From: Actinokineospora terrae
Lineage (GTDB): Bacteria; Actinomycetota; Actinomycetes; Mycobacteriales; Pseudonocardiaceae
Direction of reading: 5' to 3'
Length of the DNA stretch: 64,000 nt
Assembly: GCF_900111175.1 (NCBI RefSeq)
Contig: NZ_FOGI01000004.1
Coordinates: 1-64,000, forward strand
Shown: piece by piece, positions 39,570 to 51,328 of the stretch
How positions within the stretch are numbered: position 1 is the first letter of the stretch
Layout of the letters: each line of letters opens with the position of its first letter
Notes under the pieces: generated by a model
Told to the model about the DNA's origin: nothing
What the model saw: only the letters and a program-made list of their open reading frames with translations
The model's database searches: none
Program-made: the position numbers and the translations under genes

Positions 39570-40858
39570 GCTGTCGCCTTCCCGTCGCGTGCGGTCAAAC
39601 GGCCACGCAGGTACGTCGCGACGACCGCGCCCGGTAGCTCCATACCCTCGTAGGGGGTGTTCGCGGCGATGCTGGCCAACTCCGCGCCTCGCACCGTCCA
39701 GCGGGCGGCAGGGTCGACCAGGGTGATCGTGGCCGGTTCCCCCACCGCGATCGGGCGGCCCTGGTCGGGCAGGCCCGCGATCTCGGCGGGACGCTCGCTC
39801 ATCACCCTCGCCACGCCGCGCCAGTCCAACAGGCCCGGCTCGACCATGGTCGCGACCACGATCGACAGCGCTGTCTGCAACCCGAGCATGCCGGGGCGCG
39901 CGGCGGACCACTCGCAGTCCTTGTCCTGCGACGCGTGCGGGGCGTGGTCGGTCGCGACGCAGTCGACGGTGCCGTCCGCGAGGGCCTGCCGCAGCGCCTT
40001 CGCGTCGGGGGCGGTGCGCAGCGGCGGGTTGACCTTGTTGACCGGGTCGTAGGTGCTCAGCCGCTCGTCGTCGAGCAGCAGGTGGTGCGGGGTGACCTCG
40101 GCGGAGACCCGGGTGCCGCGCGCCTTCGCCCAGCGCAGCACGTCGGCGGTGCCCTCGGTGGAGACGTGGCAGACGTGCAGGCGGGCGCCGACGTGCTTGG
40201 CGAGCAGGCAGTCGCGGGCCACGATCGCCTCCTCGGCCACCGCGGGCCAGCCCGCCAGGCCGAGCCGCGCGGCCAGGTCGCCCTCGTGCGCCTGGGCGCC
40301 CACGGTCAGCCGCGGCTCCTCGGCGTGCTGGGCGATGACCGCGTCCAGCGCCTTGGTGTACTCCAGCGCCCGGCGCATGATCAGCGGGTCGGCCACGCAC
40401 AGGCCGTCGTCGGAGAACAGCCGGACCCTGGCCGCCGAGCGGGCCATGGTGCCCAACTCGGCCAGCTTCTCGCCCTCGAGGCCCACGGTGACCGCGCCGA
40501 CCGGGTGCACGTCGACCAGGCCGATCTCCTGGCCGCGGCGCCACACGTGCTCGACGACCACGGCGTTGTCGGCGACCGGGTCGGTGTTGGCCATGGCGAA
40601 CACGGCCGTGTAGCCGCCCAGCGCCGCCGCCCGGGACCCGGTCTCGATGGTCTCGGTGTCCTCGCGGCCGGGCTCGCGCAGGTGGGTGTGCAGGTCGACG
40701 AACCCGGGCAGGGCCACCAGACCGGTGGCGTCGACGACCTCGACGTCGGTGCCGACCTCGAGGTCCGAGCCGATCCCGGTGATCACCCCGTCGGTGACCT
40801 CGATGTCGACCGCGTCCTCGCCGTAGGGGCGAGCGCCCCTGATGACGACCGTGCTCAC
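39566..40858 (-). CDS. pyrC: Dihydroorotase
   Basis: Cyclises carbamoyl aspartate to dihydroorotate. The 430-residue amidohydrolase has the metal motif [12 protein letters not shown], the histidines in [12 protein letters not shown], and [15 protein letters not shown] start overlapping the pyrB stop by 4 bp. Confidence 0.97.
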   Translation of the reverse strand: MSTVVIRGARPYGEDAVDIEVTDGVITGIGSDLEVGTDVEVVDATGLVALPGFVDLHTHLREPGREDTETIETGSRAAALGGYTAVFAMANTDPVADNAVVVEHVWRRGQEIGLVDVHPVGAVTVGLEGEKLAELGTMARSAARVRLFSDDGLCVADPLIMRRALEYTKALDAVIAQHAEEPRLTVGAQAHEGDLAARLGLAGWPAVAEEAIVARDCLLAKHVGARLHVCHVSTEGTADVLRWAKARGTRVSAEVTPHHLLLDDERLSTYDPVNKVNPPLRTAPDAKALRQALADGTVDCVATDHAPHASQDKDCEWSAARPGMLGLQTALSIVVATMVEPGLLDWRGVARVMSERPAEIAGLPDQGRPIAVGEPATITLVDPAARWTVRGAELASIAANTPYEGMELPGAVVATYLRGRLTARDGKATA

Positions 40859-41805
40859 GCGGCGTCCTCCTCTCCGGCGAGCAGGTGGTACAGGACCGCC
40901 ATGCGCACGTGCACGCCGTTGGCGACCTGCTGGGTGATGGCCGAGCGGCCCGAGTCGGCGACCGCGGGCGAGATCTCCATGCCGCGCAGCATCGGACCGG
41001 GGTGCAGCACCACGGCGTGCTCGGGCAGCATCGCCGCGCGCGCCTCGCTGAGGCCGTAGGCGATGGAGTACTCGCGGGCGGACGGGAAGAAGCCGCCGTG
41101 CATGCGCTCGGCCTGCACGCGCAGCATCATCACCGCGTCCAGCGTCGGCAGTTCCGCGTCCAGGTAGTGCGAGATGCGCAGCGAGCCCGCGGCGCCGACC
41201 GGCCAGTCAGCGACACCTGTCGGCAGCAGCGTGGGAGGCGCGACAAGCACCACCTCCGCGCCGAACGAGGTGAGCAGGTGCACGTTGGAGCGCGCGACCC
41301 GGCTGTGCAGGACGTCGCCGACGATCCCGATGCGACGGCCCTCGACGCCACCGAGGCGCTCGCGCAGGGTCGCCATGTCCAGCAGCGCCTGCGTGGGGTG
41401 CTCGTGGGTGCCGTCGCCCGCGTTGACCACGGAGGTGTTCGTGTGCGACAGCCAGGACGCCACCCGGTGCGCCGCACCGGAAGCGGGGTGGCGGACCACG
41501 ACGCAGTCGGCGCCCGCGGCGGCCAGGGTGAGCGCGGTGTCGCGCAGGGACTCGCCCTTCTTCGCCGAAGAACTACCGGCGGAGACGTTCACCACGTCCG
41601 CGCTCATCCACTTCCCGGCGATCTCGAAGGAGACCCTGGTGCGGGTGGAGTCCTCGTAGAAGCAGGTGATCACCGTGCGGCCGCGCAGCGTGGGCAGCTT
41701 CTTGACCTCGCGGCCCAGCAGCGTGCGCTTGAGACCGTCGGCGGTGTCGAGGATGGCCAGCGCGGTGGCCGGGTCGAGGCCCTCGGTGCCCAGCAGGTGC
41801 CTCAC
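40855..41805 (-). CDS. pyrB: Aspartate carbamoyltransferase catalytic subunit
   Basis: Condenses carbamoyl phosphate with aspartate. The 316-residue protein contains [13 protein letters not shown] and [15 protein letters not shown]. No PyrI regulatory subunit is present, as usual in actinobacteria. GTG start overlaps the pyrR stop. Confidence 0.97.
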   Translation of the reverse strand: MRHLLGTEGLDPATALAILDTADGLKRTLLGREVKKLPTLRGRTVITCFYEDSTRTRVSFEIAGKWMSADVVNVSAGSSSAKKGESLRDTALTLAAAGADCVVVRHPASGAAHRVASWLSHTNTSVVNAGDGTHEHPTQALLDMATLRERLGGVEGRRIGIVGDVLHSRVARSNVHLLTSFGAEVVLVAPPTLLPTGVADWPVGAAGSLRISHYLDAELPTLDAVMMLRVQAERMHGGFFPSAREYSIAYGLSEARAAMLPEHAVVLHPGPMLRGMEISPAVADSGRSAITQQVANGVHVRMAVLYHLLAGEEDAA

Positions 41806-42392
41806 GACCGCTCACCGGCCCGGTTCAGCAGGACGGCGTCGCGGCCATCGGTCTCGGTGAGCAGGACGTGGACCTCCTCGGTGCGCGCGGTGGGCACGTT
41901 CTTGCCCACGTAGTCGGCGCGGATGGGCAGTTCGCGGTGGCCGCGGTCGACCAGGACGGCCAGCTGGACCGCGCGGGGCCGCCCGACGTCGCGCAGCGCG
42001 TCGAGCGCGGCGCGGATGGTGCGGCCGGAGAACAGCACGTCGTCGACCAGGATGACCAGCGCGTCCTCGATGCCGCCCGCGGGCAGCGCGGTCTGCCCCA
42101 GCGGGCGGGTGGGCTTGCGGCGCAGGTCGTCGCGGTAGAGGGTCACGTCGAGCGCGCCGACCGGGACCCGGATGTCGCTGAAGTCGGCGACCCTGGCCGC
42201 CAGCCGGGTGGCCAGCGGCGCGCCCCTGGTGGGGATGCCCAGCAACACGACCGGGCTCGCGCCGGACGCGCCGAGCGAGGTCTTCTCGATGACCTGATGG
42301 GCCATTCGGGCGATGGTGCGCGCCACGTCACCGGCGGAGAGCAGCTCGCGCCGCTCGGCCGGTTCCGGCGCGCCACGGGGCCGTGGCGGCAC
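41802..42392 (-). CDS. pyrR: PyrR pyrimidine operon regulator / uracil phosphoribosyltransferase
   Basis: Senses uridine nucleotides and binds pyr mRNA; also has a UPRTase fold. The 196-residue protein has the PRPP loop [20 protein letters not shown]. The GTG at 42392 follows AAGGAG. A PyrR-binding hairpin overlaps that ribosome binding site, indicating translational autoregulation of the operon. Confidence 0.96.
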   Translation of the reverse strand: MPPRPRGAPEPAERRELLSAGDVARTIARMAHQVIEKTSLGASGASPVVLLGIPTRGAPLATRLAARVADFSDIRVPVGALDVTLYRDDLRRKPTRPLGQTALPAGGIEDALVILVDDVLFSGRTIRAALDALRDVGRPRAVQLAVLVDRGHRELPIRADYVGKNVPTARTEEVHVLLTETDGRDAVLLNRAGERS

Positions 42393-42403
42393 GGGGGACT
42401 CCT

Positions 42404-42423
42404 TCCCCGCCTCACGGGACGGG
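42404..42423 (-). promoter_or_regulatory. PyrR-binding loop at the pyrR ribosome binding site
   Basis: The minus strand contains UCCCGUGAGGC flanked by CCCG/CGGG arms, matching the PyrR recognition hairpin (UCCNGNGAGGY). It abuts the AAGGAG site at 42404-42399, so PyrR-UMP binding would hide the ribosome binding site, as described for mycobacterial pyrR. Confidence 0.75.
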
Positions 42424-42552
42424 TCGTTAAAGGTGTCTAGCGACCCCTCTGACCTGGGATCGCCCCGACCGTACCAGGGTGAGCCCGGCCACTGACCGGG
42501 TGGTCGGGGGCCACTCGCGGCGATGTCCTTGACGAACCAGCTTGACCTGGTG

Positions 42553-42583
42553 ACAACTCTGGGTAACCATTACTCTGCGTGTT
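42553..42583 (+). promoter_or_regulatory. Two tandem BldD boxes upstream of bldD
   Basis: ACAACTCTGGGTAAC (42553-42567) and ATTACTCTGCGTGTT (42569-42583) each match the published BldD consensus nTnACnC(A/T)GnGTnAn with one mismatch. They lie 60-95 bases before the bldD start and just downstream of a TTGACC that could be a -35, so they probably mediate autorepression. Confidence 0.65.
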
Positions 42584-42645
42584 GATTTGAAGCTACCCGC
42601 GGCAGTCCTTAGCGCCGACGGGGCGAATGAATGGAGAACCGCCGC

Positions 42646-43134
42646 ATGGGCGACTACGCCAAGGCGCTAGGGGCCAAGCTCCGCGCCATCCGCCAGCAGC
42701 AGGGGCTGTCGCTGCACGGCGTCGAGCAGAAGTCCGGCGGCCGCTGGAAGGCCGTCGTGGTCGGCTCGTACGAGCGGGGCGACCGCGCCGTCACCGTCCA
42801 GAAGCTGGCCGAGCTCGCCGACTTCTACGGCGTGCCGGTGGTCGAACTGCTGCCCGAGGGCCGCGTCCCGTCCGGCGCCGAACCGGCCACCAAGATCGTG
42901 ATCAACCTGGAGCGGCTGCAGCAGCTGCCCGCGGAGAAGGTCGGGCCGCTGGCCCGCTACGCCGCGACCATCCAGAGCCAGCGCGGCGACTACAACGGCA
43001 AGGTGCTGTCGATCCGCACCGAGGACCTGCGCTCCCTGGCGATCATCTACGACATGACCCCCGGCGAGCTGACCGAGCAGCTGATCGACTGGGGCGTGCT
43101 GCCCCCCGAGGCGCGCCCGTCCAAGGAGGACTAG
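42646..43134 (+). CDS. bldD: BldD developmental regulator
   Basis: A 162-residue transcription factor that represses development genes when dimerised by cyclic di-GMP. The N-terminal HTH (LRAIRQQQGLSLHGVEQKS, then VGSYERGDRAVTVQKLAELA) is nearly identical to the streptomycete protein. The C-terminal c-di-GMP motif is RGD (113-115), eight residues, then RTED (124-127), keeping the R and D of the RxxD element. I chose the ATG at 42646, seven bases after GGAGAA. The gene is divergent from the pyr operon and ends in a clear terminator. Confidence 0.95.
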   Translation: MGDYAKALGAKLRAIRQQQGLSLHGVEQKSGGRWKAVVVGSYERGDRAVTVQKLAELADFYGVPVVELLPEGRVPSGAEPATKIVINLERLQQLPAEKVGPLARYAATIQSQRGDYNGKVLSIRTEDLRSLAIIYDMTPGELTEQLIDWGVLPPEARPSKED

Positions 43135-43150
43135 GTCGCACCCGCGCCCG

Positions 43151-43195
43151 ACACCCGACCGCGCAGACGGGGATGCTGCCCGGTCGGGTGTTTTT
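43151..43195 (+). terminator. bldD terminator
   Basis: A perfect 10-bp stem, ACACCCGACC (43151-43160) with 43182-43191, followed by TTTTTC: a standard intrinsic terminator. Confidence 0.85.
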
Positions 43196-43234
43196 CATGC
43201 CCGGAGTCCGGGCAGGCAGAACCTGGAGCGCGCG

Positions 43235-43654
43235 TCAGAGGGTGGCGCGCAGGCGGTCGGCCATGCCGCCGATGCGGCCGAGCACCCCGTTGACGAAGCG
43301 CGGGGAGTCGTCGGTGGACAGCGACTTGGCGATCTGCACCGCCTCGTCGATGGCGACCGCGTCGGGCACGTCGGTGGCCCAGAGCAGCTCGTAGAGGCCC
43401 AGCCGCAGCACCGCGAGGTCCACCGCGGGCATCCTGGCCAGCGACCAGCCCTCGGAGTGCTCGGTGAGCAGTTCGTCGATGCGGGCGCGGTGGGTGGTGA
43501 CGCCCTCGACGAGGGTCACCGTGTAGTCGTTCACCGGGGGGACGTCGGGCGAGCCGACCCGGTCGGCCAGCAGGCTGACCGGGTCCTCGCCGCGCACGGC
43601 GGCCTCGAAGAGCAGGTCCACCGCCCGCTTGCGTGCTTTGCTGCGGGCGCCCAC
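43235..43654 (-). CDS. nusB: Transcription antitermination factor NusB
   Basis: Binds rRNA boxA with NusE/S10 in antitermination. The 139-residue all-helical protein begins SKARKRAVDLLFEAAVRGED and ends with DDSPRFVNGVLGRIG, both typical. GTG start one base after the efp stop. Confidence 0.95.
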   Translation of the reverse strand: MGARSKARKRAVDLLFEAAVRGEDPVSLLADRVGSPDVPPVNDYTVTLVEGVTTHRARIDELLTEHSEGWSLARMPAVDLAVLRLGLYELLWATDVPDAVAIDEAVQIAKSLSTDDSPRFVNGVLGRIGGMADRLRATL

Positions 43655-43655
43655 G

Positions 43656-44219
43656 TCAGCTGTTGACTCGGCCGAGGTAGCGACCGTCGCGGGTGTCGAC
43701 CTTGACCTTCTCGCCGGTGGTGACGAACAGCGGCACCTGGATCTCGGCGCCGGTCTCCAGCCGCGCGGGCTTGGTGCCGCCGGTGGAGCGGTCGCCCTGC
43801 AGGCCGGGGTCGGTGTGCTCGATGACCAGCTCGACCGAGGTCGGCAGCTCGATGAACAGCGGGACGCCCTCGTGCGAGGAGACCACGGCGGTGCCGTTCT
43901 CCAGCAGGAACCTGGCCTGCTCGGCGACGGTCTCCGCGGAGACCGGGATCTGCTCGAAGGTGTCGCCGTCCATGAAGTAGTACTCGGCGCCGTCGTTGTA
44001 GAGGTAGGTCATCTCGCGGCGGTCCACGGTGGCGGTCTCGACCTTGACGCCCGCGTTGAACGTCTTGTCCACGACCTTGCCGGTGAGCACGTGCTTGAGC
44101 TTGGTCCGCACGAACGCAGGCCCCTTGCCGGGCTTGACGTGCTGGAACTCCACCACGGTCCACAACTGGCCCTCGATCTTGAGCACCAGGCCGTTCTTCA
44201 GGTCGTTCGTCGAGGCCAC
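43656..44219 (-). CDS. efp: Translation elongation factor P
   Basis: Relieves ribosome stalling at polyproline. The 187-residue three-domain protein has the loop [17 protein letters not shown], whose tip lysine/proline region is the modification site, and the signature [10 protein letters not shown] at the C-terminus. Confidence 0.96.
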   Translation of the reverse strand: MASTNDLKNGLVLKIEGQLWTVVEFQHVKPGKGPAFVRTKLKHVLTGKVVDKTFNAGVKVETATVDRREMTYLYNDGAEYYFMDGDTFEQIPVSAETVAEQARFLLENGTAVVSSHEGVPLFIELPTSVELVIEHTDPGLQGDRSTGGTKPARLETGAEIQVPLFVTTGEKVKVDTRDGRYLGRVNS

Positions 44220-44261
44220 TGGATGGATCTCCTGTTGTCCGCGCGTGGCCGTCCGAGAGGT

Positions 44262-45353
44262 CTAGACGACCATGAGTTGCTTGGTGGTCTGCGTGAGGAG
44301 CTCGGGATGGGTGTCCCGCACGACGAGCGTGTCCTCGATGCGGACGCCGCCGAGCCCGGACAGGTACACGCCCGGCTCGACGGTGACCGCCATTCCGGCC
44401 GAAAGTGTACCTTCGCCGGTTTTGGCCAGGCTCGGTGCCTCGTGGATCTGCAGGCCGACCCCGTGCCCGAGGCCGTGCAGGAACTGCTCGCCCCGGCCTG
44501 CCGCCTCGATGACCTGGCGCGCGGCGGCGTCGACCGCGGCCACCGCGACCCCGGGGGCCAGCGCGGCGGTCCCGGCGGCCTGCGCGGCGGCGACCAGGTC
44601 GTAGATCTCCTGCTGCCAGTCCGAGGGGGCGCCCAGGACCAGGGTGCGGGTCATGTCGGAGTGGTAGCCGTGCAGCAGGGCGCCGAAGTCGAGCTTGACG
44701 AAGTCGCCCATGCGCAGGACGGCGTCGGTGGGCCGGTGGTGCGGGATGGCCGAGTTGGCGCCGGTGGCGACGATGGTGTCGAACGCGGGGGCGGCGGCGC
44801 CGTGGTCGCGCATCCGGTCGTCGAGCTCCCTGGCGACGTCACGCTCGGTGCGGCCGGGGCGCAGACCGCCCTCGGCGATGAGGTCGGCCAGCGCGGTGTC
44901 GGCGATGGCGCAGGCCTGGCGCAGCGCCTCCACCTCGGTGTCGTCCTTCACCAGCCGCAACGCCTCGACCAGCTGGGGGGCGCGGACCAGCCGCACGCCC
45001 TCGGCGGCCCTGGTGAGCGCGTCGAGGCCGTCGACGGTGACGTGCTGACTCTCGAAGCCGACCGCGGCCAGCCGGTCGGCAGCCGCGCGCGCCGCCAGCG
45101 CACGGGCACTGGCGCGGTCGATGACCCGCTCCAGCCCGGCGACCTGCTCGGCGGACTGTTCCTGGTAGCGCCCGTCGGTGCAGAAGACCGTGCGGTCATC
45201 GCCGTCGACGTGGACGAGGAGGGCTCCGTTGGAGCCGGTGAACCCGGTGAGGTAGCGCAGGTTGCGCAGGTCACCGATGAGTAGGGCGTCAAGGCCTCGG
45301 TCGCGCAGGGTGCTGCGCAACGCGGCGCGACGCCGCTCGTGCGGGTCGGACAT
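44262..45353 (-). CDS. pepQ: Xaa-Pro aminopeptidase / PepQ-like M24 peptidase
   Basis: A 363-residue metallopeptidase removing residues next to proline. Pita-bread fold with metal ligands in VKLDFGALLHGYHSDMTRTL, GLGHGVGLQIHEAP and MAVTVEPGVYL. The ATG lies seven bases after a TAAGCT box, so translation is probably leaderless. The efp-pepQ link is shared with mycobacteria. Confidence 0.93.
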   Translation of the reverse strand: MSDPHERRRAALRSTLRDRGLDALLIGDLRNLRYLTGFTGSNGALLVHVDGDDRTVFCTDGRYQEQSAEQVAGLERVIDRASARALAARAAADRLAAVGFESQHVTVDGLDALTRAAEGVRLVRAPQLVEALRLVKDDTEVEALRQACAIADTALADLIAEGGLRPGRTERDVARELDDRMRDHGAAAPAFDTIVATGANSAIPHHRPTDAVLRMGDFVKLDFGALLHGYHSDMTRTLVLGAPSDWQQEIYDLVAAAQAAGTAALAPGVAVAAVDAAARQVIEAAGRGEQFLHGLGHGVGLQIHEAPSLAKTGEGTLSAGMAVTVEPGVYLSGLGGVRIEDTLVVRDTHPELLTQTTKQLMVV

Positions 45354-45360
45354 GACCTTG

Positions 45361-45385
45361 AGCTTAGAGCGCCCCGGCCTACCCT
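45361..45385. promoter_or_regulatory. Divergent leaderless promoters of pepQ and the 4-TM gene
   Basis: On the minus strand TAAGCT (45366-45361) is seven bases before the pepQ ATG. On the plus strand TACCCT (45380-45385) is six bases before the ATG at 45392. Neither gene has a ribosome binding site. No convincing -35 boxes were seen. Confidence 0.5.
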
Positions 45386-45391
45386 TGGGTA

Positions 45392-45847
45392 ATGCGAACC
45401 TGGCTGACCCGAGGCGCGGTCCTCGCCGTCGTGCACGCGGCGGTCGCCGTGACCATCGCGGCCCTCAAGGCGGCGGACCCCACGGGGTGGACGACCGCGC
45501 AGGCACTGGCGCTGGGCTCGCTGGTCGCGGCAGCCGCGGTCTGGGCGGCGGTGGACGGGTGGCGGGGTCTGCCGGACCGGGGTCGGACGTGGGTACTGGC
45601 GGCATTGGTGGCCGGCTGGGGCTCGGCTGTGCTGACGGTGGTGGGCCGGGGTGCGTTCGTCGACCAGACGGGGGTCAGCGCCCTCGGGTCGGCACTGACG
45701 GGCGGGGCGGCCTTCACCGCCCTGCTGGTCCTCGTCCCCGCCGGAGTCGGACTCGTCGTGGGCCCCCGACTCGACCGCCGCACGGACCCGCCCGCGGACG
45801 AGACCCGCCCAAGCCGCGTCGTGCCGTCACCGAAGCCCAGGCGAACG

Positions 45848-45856
<9 letters not shown>
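45392..45856 (+). CDS. Four-helix membrane protein (B-4DMT family)
   Basis: A 154-residue protein with four hydrophobic segments (about residues 7-25, 38-55, 65-85, 100-125) and a proline/arginine-rich cytoplasmic tail. A membrane gene on the opposite strand between pepQ and aroQ is conserved in actinobacteria (Rv2536 in M. tuberculosis) and is annotated as a B-4DMT transporter; the substrate is unknown. Confidence 0.72.
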
Positions 45857-47940
<2,084 letters not shown>

Positions 47941-47944
<4 letters not shown>

Positions 47945-49131
47945 CAGCGACCGCGCAGCGCCTCGAGGTACCCCTCGACGTTGCGCTTGGTCTCGCCGAG
48001 CGAGTCGCCGCCGAACTTCTCCAGCGCGGCCTCGGCCAGCACCAGGGCCACCACGGACTCCAGCACGACGCCCGCCCTGGGCACCGCGCAGACGTCGGAG
48101 CGCTGGTGGATGGCGACGGCGGGCTCGCCGGTCACGACGTCCACTGTGGACAGCGCGCGGGGCACGGTGGAGATGGGCTTCATGGCGACCCTGGCGCGCA
48201 GCGGCTCGCCGTTGGTGATGCCGCCCTCCAGCCCGCCCGCGCGGTTGCTGCGCCGGGTGACACCGGCGACCGTCCCCTCTGCACGGTCGATCTCGTCGTG
48301 CGCCTCGCTGCCCCAGCGCTGGGCGGTGGTGAAGCCGTCGCCGATCTCGACGCCCTTCATCGCCTGCACGCCCATCAGCGCGCCCGCGAGCCGCGCGTCG
48401 AGCCTGCGGTCCCAGTGCACGTGCGACCCGAGGCCAGGCGGCAGGCCGTAGGCGATGACCTCGATGACGCCGCCGACCGTGTCGCCCGCCTTCTTGACGG
48501 CCTCCACCTCGGCGACCATCGCGTCGGTCCCGGCCTGGCTGAACGCGCGCACCGGGCTCTCGTCGACCGCGTCGAGGTCGCCGGGGCCGGGCGCGGGGCC
48601 GTCGGGGGCCACCGCCTTGCCGATGGAGACGACGTGGCTGACCACCTCGACACCGAGCAGCTGGCGCAGGAACGCGCGCGCCACGGTGCCCAGGGCGGTG
48701 CGACCGGCGGTCTCGCGGGCGCTGGCGCGCTCCAGGACCGGGCGGGCCTCGTCGAAGTCGTACTTCTGCATGCCGGGCAGGTCGGCGTGACCGGGCCGGG
48801 GGCGGGTCAGCGGCTCGTTGCGGCCGAGGGCCGCGAGCTCGGCGGGGTCCACCGGGTCGGCGGACATGACCTGCTCCCACTTGGGCCACTCGGCGTTGTC
48901 GATCTTCACCGCGATCGGGCCGCCCTGGGTCAGGCCGTGCCGGACCCCGCCGAGGAACTCGACGTCGTCGGTCTCGAAGCCCATCCGCGGGCTCCGCCCG
49001 AACCCCAACCTGCGGCGGGCCAGCTGCCCGTTGAGGTCGGCCGTGGTGACCTCGACACCGGCCACCATGCCTTCCAGCACGGCGACCAACGCGGGCCCGT
49101 GTGACTCTCCAGCGGTTATCCAACGCAGCAC
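47941..49131 (-). CDS. aroC: Chorismate synthase
   Basis: Last step of the shikimate pathway, FMN-dependent. The 396-residue protein begins [20 protein letters not shown] and has [21 protein letters not shown] place the start at the GTG at 49131 with AGGA upstream, which matches family N-termini; an in-frame start at 49206 would add 25 atypical residues. First gene of aroC-K-B-Q. Confidence 0.96.
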
Positions 49132-49372
49132 GTCCGAGATCCTGTCATGACTGCCCCACTCCCCCGCGTCCGGCCAATCGCCCAATGGGGGCGTGAGTCC
49201 CGCCACTCGCCCCGACCTGGGTGTCCGCTGATCGGAACAGCTTGTCCGGGAGCGGCCGCCGAAAGGGATTGGCGCATTCCCCGAGATTTCCCGGGACCGT
49301 GACTGTGGGCGGCGAGATCAATTCGGTCCGACCGCCGGTAACACGGAGGAATGTCGACACGACGACCCGGGC

Positions 49373-50011
49373 ATGACCGCGTCCGAGGGCGACCGCCCCC
49401 ACCCAGTCACACCGCGGGAGGGGTTCGTCCTCGACTCGACCCAGGTGGCGCGACTGCCCGGTGACGCTCCGACAGCGGCTGTGGCTTGGGTCGACGCAAC
49501 GCCCTTAGCCGATACGGCGCCCCAAGACCTACCTTCCGAGGTCTTACCCCTCACTCCGCTGGTCCACGAGGCGCGTCCCCGCCGGTCTGGGCAGGGGCTC
49601 GTCGCGGCCGTGTTCGTCGCGCTGTGCGCCACCCTCGGCGGCGGCCTCGCCTGGGTGGCGTCCGCGAACGAGCCGCCCCCGGCCCCCACCACGTTCGACC
49701 TCCGCGGCACCTTCACCCTCTACGACGACGACTTCGACGCCCACGCCCAGGGCTGCGCGGGCAACGGCGGCTACACCGACATCGCCACGGGCACCCCGGT
49801 GACGATCTACGACGGCGACGAGGTGCTCGCCGCGGGTGTCCTGGGCAAGGGGCACGAGGGCGACGGCGAGTGCGAGTTCGCGTTCACCGTGCGGGGCGTG
49901 CCGATCGGCGTGCGCACCATGGGTGTCGAGGTGTCGCACCGGGGCAAGATCACGTTCTCCGAGCAGGACGCCCGCGCGGGCAACGTCCACCTGGAACTCG
50001 GCAACTCCTGA
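49373..50011 (+). CDS. Membrane-anchored secreted-domain protein, paralogue 1
   Basis: A 212-residue protein not recognised as a named family. Residues 1-73 are hydrophilic and probably cytoplasmic, 76-96 form one membrane helix, and 100-212 an extracytoplasmic domain. That domain, with GCAGNGGYTDIATGTPV, GVLGKG and GECEFAF, is clearly homologous to the next gene; Cys128 and Cys167 are conserved and may form a disulfide. The ATG has no good ribosome binding site; GGAGGA lies about 22 bases upstream. Confidence 0.7.
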   Translation: MTASEGDRPHPVTPREGFVLDSTQVARLPGDAPTAAVAWVDATPLADTAPQDLPSEVLPLTPLVHEARPRRSGQGLVAAVFVALCATLGGGLAWVASANEPPPAPTTFDLRGTFTLYDDDFDAHAQGCAGNGGYTDIATGTPVTIYDGDEVLAAGVLGKGHEGDGECEFAFTVRGVPIGVRTMGVEVSHRGKITFSEQDARAGNVHLELGNS

Positions 50012-50070
50012 GTGGCACCTGACACGCCGATGTCCGGTAACGACCCGATCCCGGGCCGCGAATCCCCAGC

Positions 50071-50682
50071 GTGACCACGCTCGCCCACCGCACCGCGCCG
50101 TTCGCCGACGTCAACCCCCGGCTGCTCGCGGCCCTGATCGGCGACCCCGAACTCCAGGCCCGGCGGTCGGCGAGGCAGGCGACCTCGGGCACACCCAACC
50201 GCAAGCGGCGGTTCCTCGTGGGCGCCTGCCTCGCGATCGCGGCGGTCGTCGCGGGGATCATCGCGTGGGTGTCCACCGTGGACGATTCCGGGCCGCAAGA
50301 ACTGCACGCGACGCTTTCGCTCTATAGCTACGAGTTCGCCGAGGGGGACCAGGGCTGTGCGGGCAAGGGCCCGCGCTATGCGGACATCGTGGCCGGTGCG
50401 CCGGTCATGGCCACGGTGTCCTACCGGGACTCGGTCAAGCGCACCTACACCGGCACGTTGGGGCGCGGGAAGCGGGTCGGCGACGTGACGTGCGACTTCG
50501 ACATCACGATCCCGGGCGTCGACCGGCGAGCGGTGGCCGTCGTGTTCCGGGTGGCGGATCGGGAACCGGTCCACTTCTCCGGGTACTACGCGGAGAAGGG
50601 CGGAGCCGGGCTGGAACTCGACACCGGCGTGTACGGGCCGGACGACGAGGTCGTGGCGAAGCCGGACTACCTCGGGCAGTAG
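50071..50682 (+). CDS. Membrane-anchored secreted-domain protein, paralogue 2
   Basis: A 203-residue paralogue of the preceding gene with the same layout: short cytoplasmic part with basic TPNRKRR, a membrane helix at about 48-67, then an outer domain with GCAGKGPRYADIVAGAPV, GTLGRGK and TCDFDI. Cys96 and Cys141 match the paralogue's pair. GTG start. Function unknown; tandem duplication is the simplest origin. Confidence 0.7.
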   Translation: MTTLAHRTAPFADVNPRLLAALIGDPELQARRSARQATSGTPNRKRRFLVGACLAIAAVVAGIIAWVSTVDDSGPQELHATLSLYSYEFAEGDQGCAGKGPRYADIVAGAPVMATVSYRDSVKRTYTGTLGRGKRVGDVTCDFDITIPGVDRRAVAVVFRVADREPVHFSGYYAEKGGAGLELDTGVYGPDDEVVAKPDYLGQ

Positions 50683-50686
50683 CCGA

Positions 50687-51139
50687 TCACACCACGCTGG
50701 GTTCGGTGAAGTCGTCCGCCAGGGCGGTGGGCAGGACGAGCCTGGTGGTGTGGGCGGGGCGAAAGGTCTCGGTGCCCATCACGACGGCGGTGACGTCGGG
50801 GGCGGCTATGCCCGCGCGGGTCTGGAGCAGGTCGTCGTCCTCGCCGATGGCGACTTGCTGCTCGAAGAACCAGGTGACGCCGTGTGCGGGGACCACCGGG
50901 TCGACGAGACTTCCGCCGGTGGCGGCCGCGGGCCACCACCGGTCGTCCAGGCGGGTGAAGGCGTCCAGGTCGCACAGGACGCCGCGGCCGGTCCAGCGGG
51001 CGATCGCGACGACGGCCATGTCCTGACCACGCCAGATCCCCACGCCACGCCAGCCGGCGTCGTGCTCGGTGGGCCAGGCTGAAGTGGGGTCCGCGTCGCA
51101 GTCCAGGACCGCGCGGGCGACGTTCTCGTCGGCGCTCAT
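50687..51139 (-). CDS. Hypothetical protein
   Basis: A 150-residue soluble, acidic protein (SADENVARAVLDCDADPTS at the N-terminus) with a Trp-rich middle (RWWPAAATGGSL). No domain recognised, no signal peptide or membrane segment. It is convergent with the secreted-domain pair. Coding character is normal for the genome. Confidence 0.6.
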   Translation of the reverse strand: MSADENVARAVLDCDADPTSAWPTEHDAGWRGVGIWRGQDMAVVAIARWTGRGVLCDLDAFTRLDDRWWPAAATGGSLVDPVVPAHGVTWFFEQQVAIGEDDDLLQTRAGIAAPDVTAVVMGTETFRPAHTTRLVLPTALADDFTEPSVV

Positions 51140-51282
51140 GCTTCCTCGTCAGTACTCATGCTTCGCGGCCTATCACGCTGAGTCATCCCCCGTGGTGCGG
51201 CGTCCCGTGGCGCGTGGTCCGCCGGGGCCGTGGAGACTGAGGGCGGGTGCGGGACACCACGGCCCGGCTTGACACCCGGGGG

Positions 51283-51328
51283 ACAATAAAAAATTAGCGC
51301 GTTCTCCGGGAAATGAAGGAGAACACGC
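51283..51328 (-). terminator. Inverted repeat with U-tract upstream of helD
   Basis: GCGCGTTCTCC (51297-51307) pairs with GGAGAACACGC (51318-51328) with one mismatch. On the minus strand it is followed by TAATTTTTTATT, an intrinsic-terminator shape. It lies 37 bases before helD on the opposite strand, where no gene needs terminating, so it may instead act in helD regulation. Confidence 0.5.
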
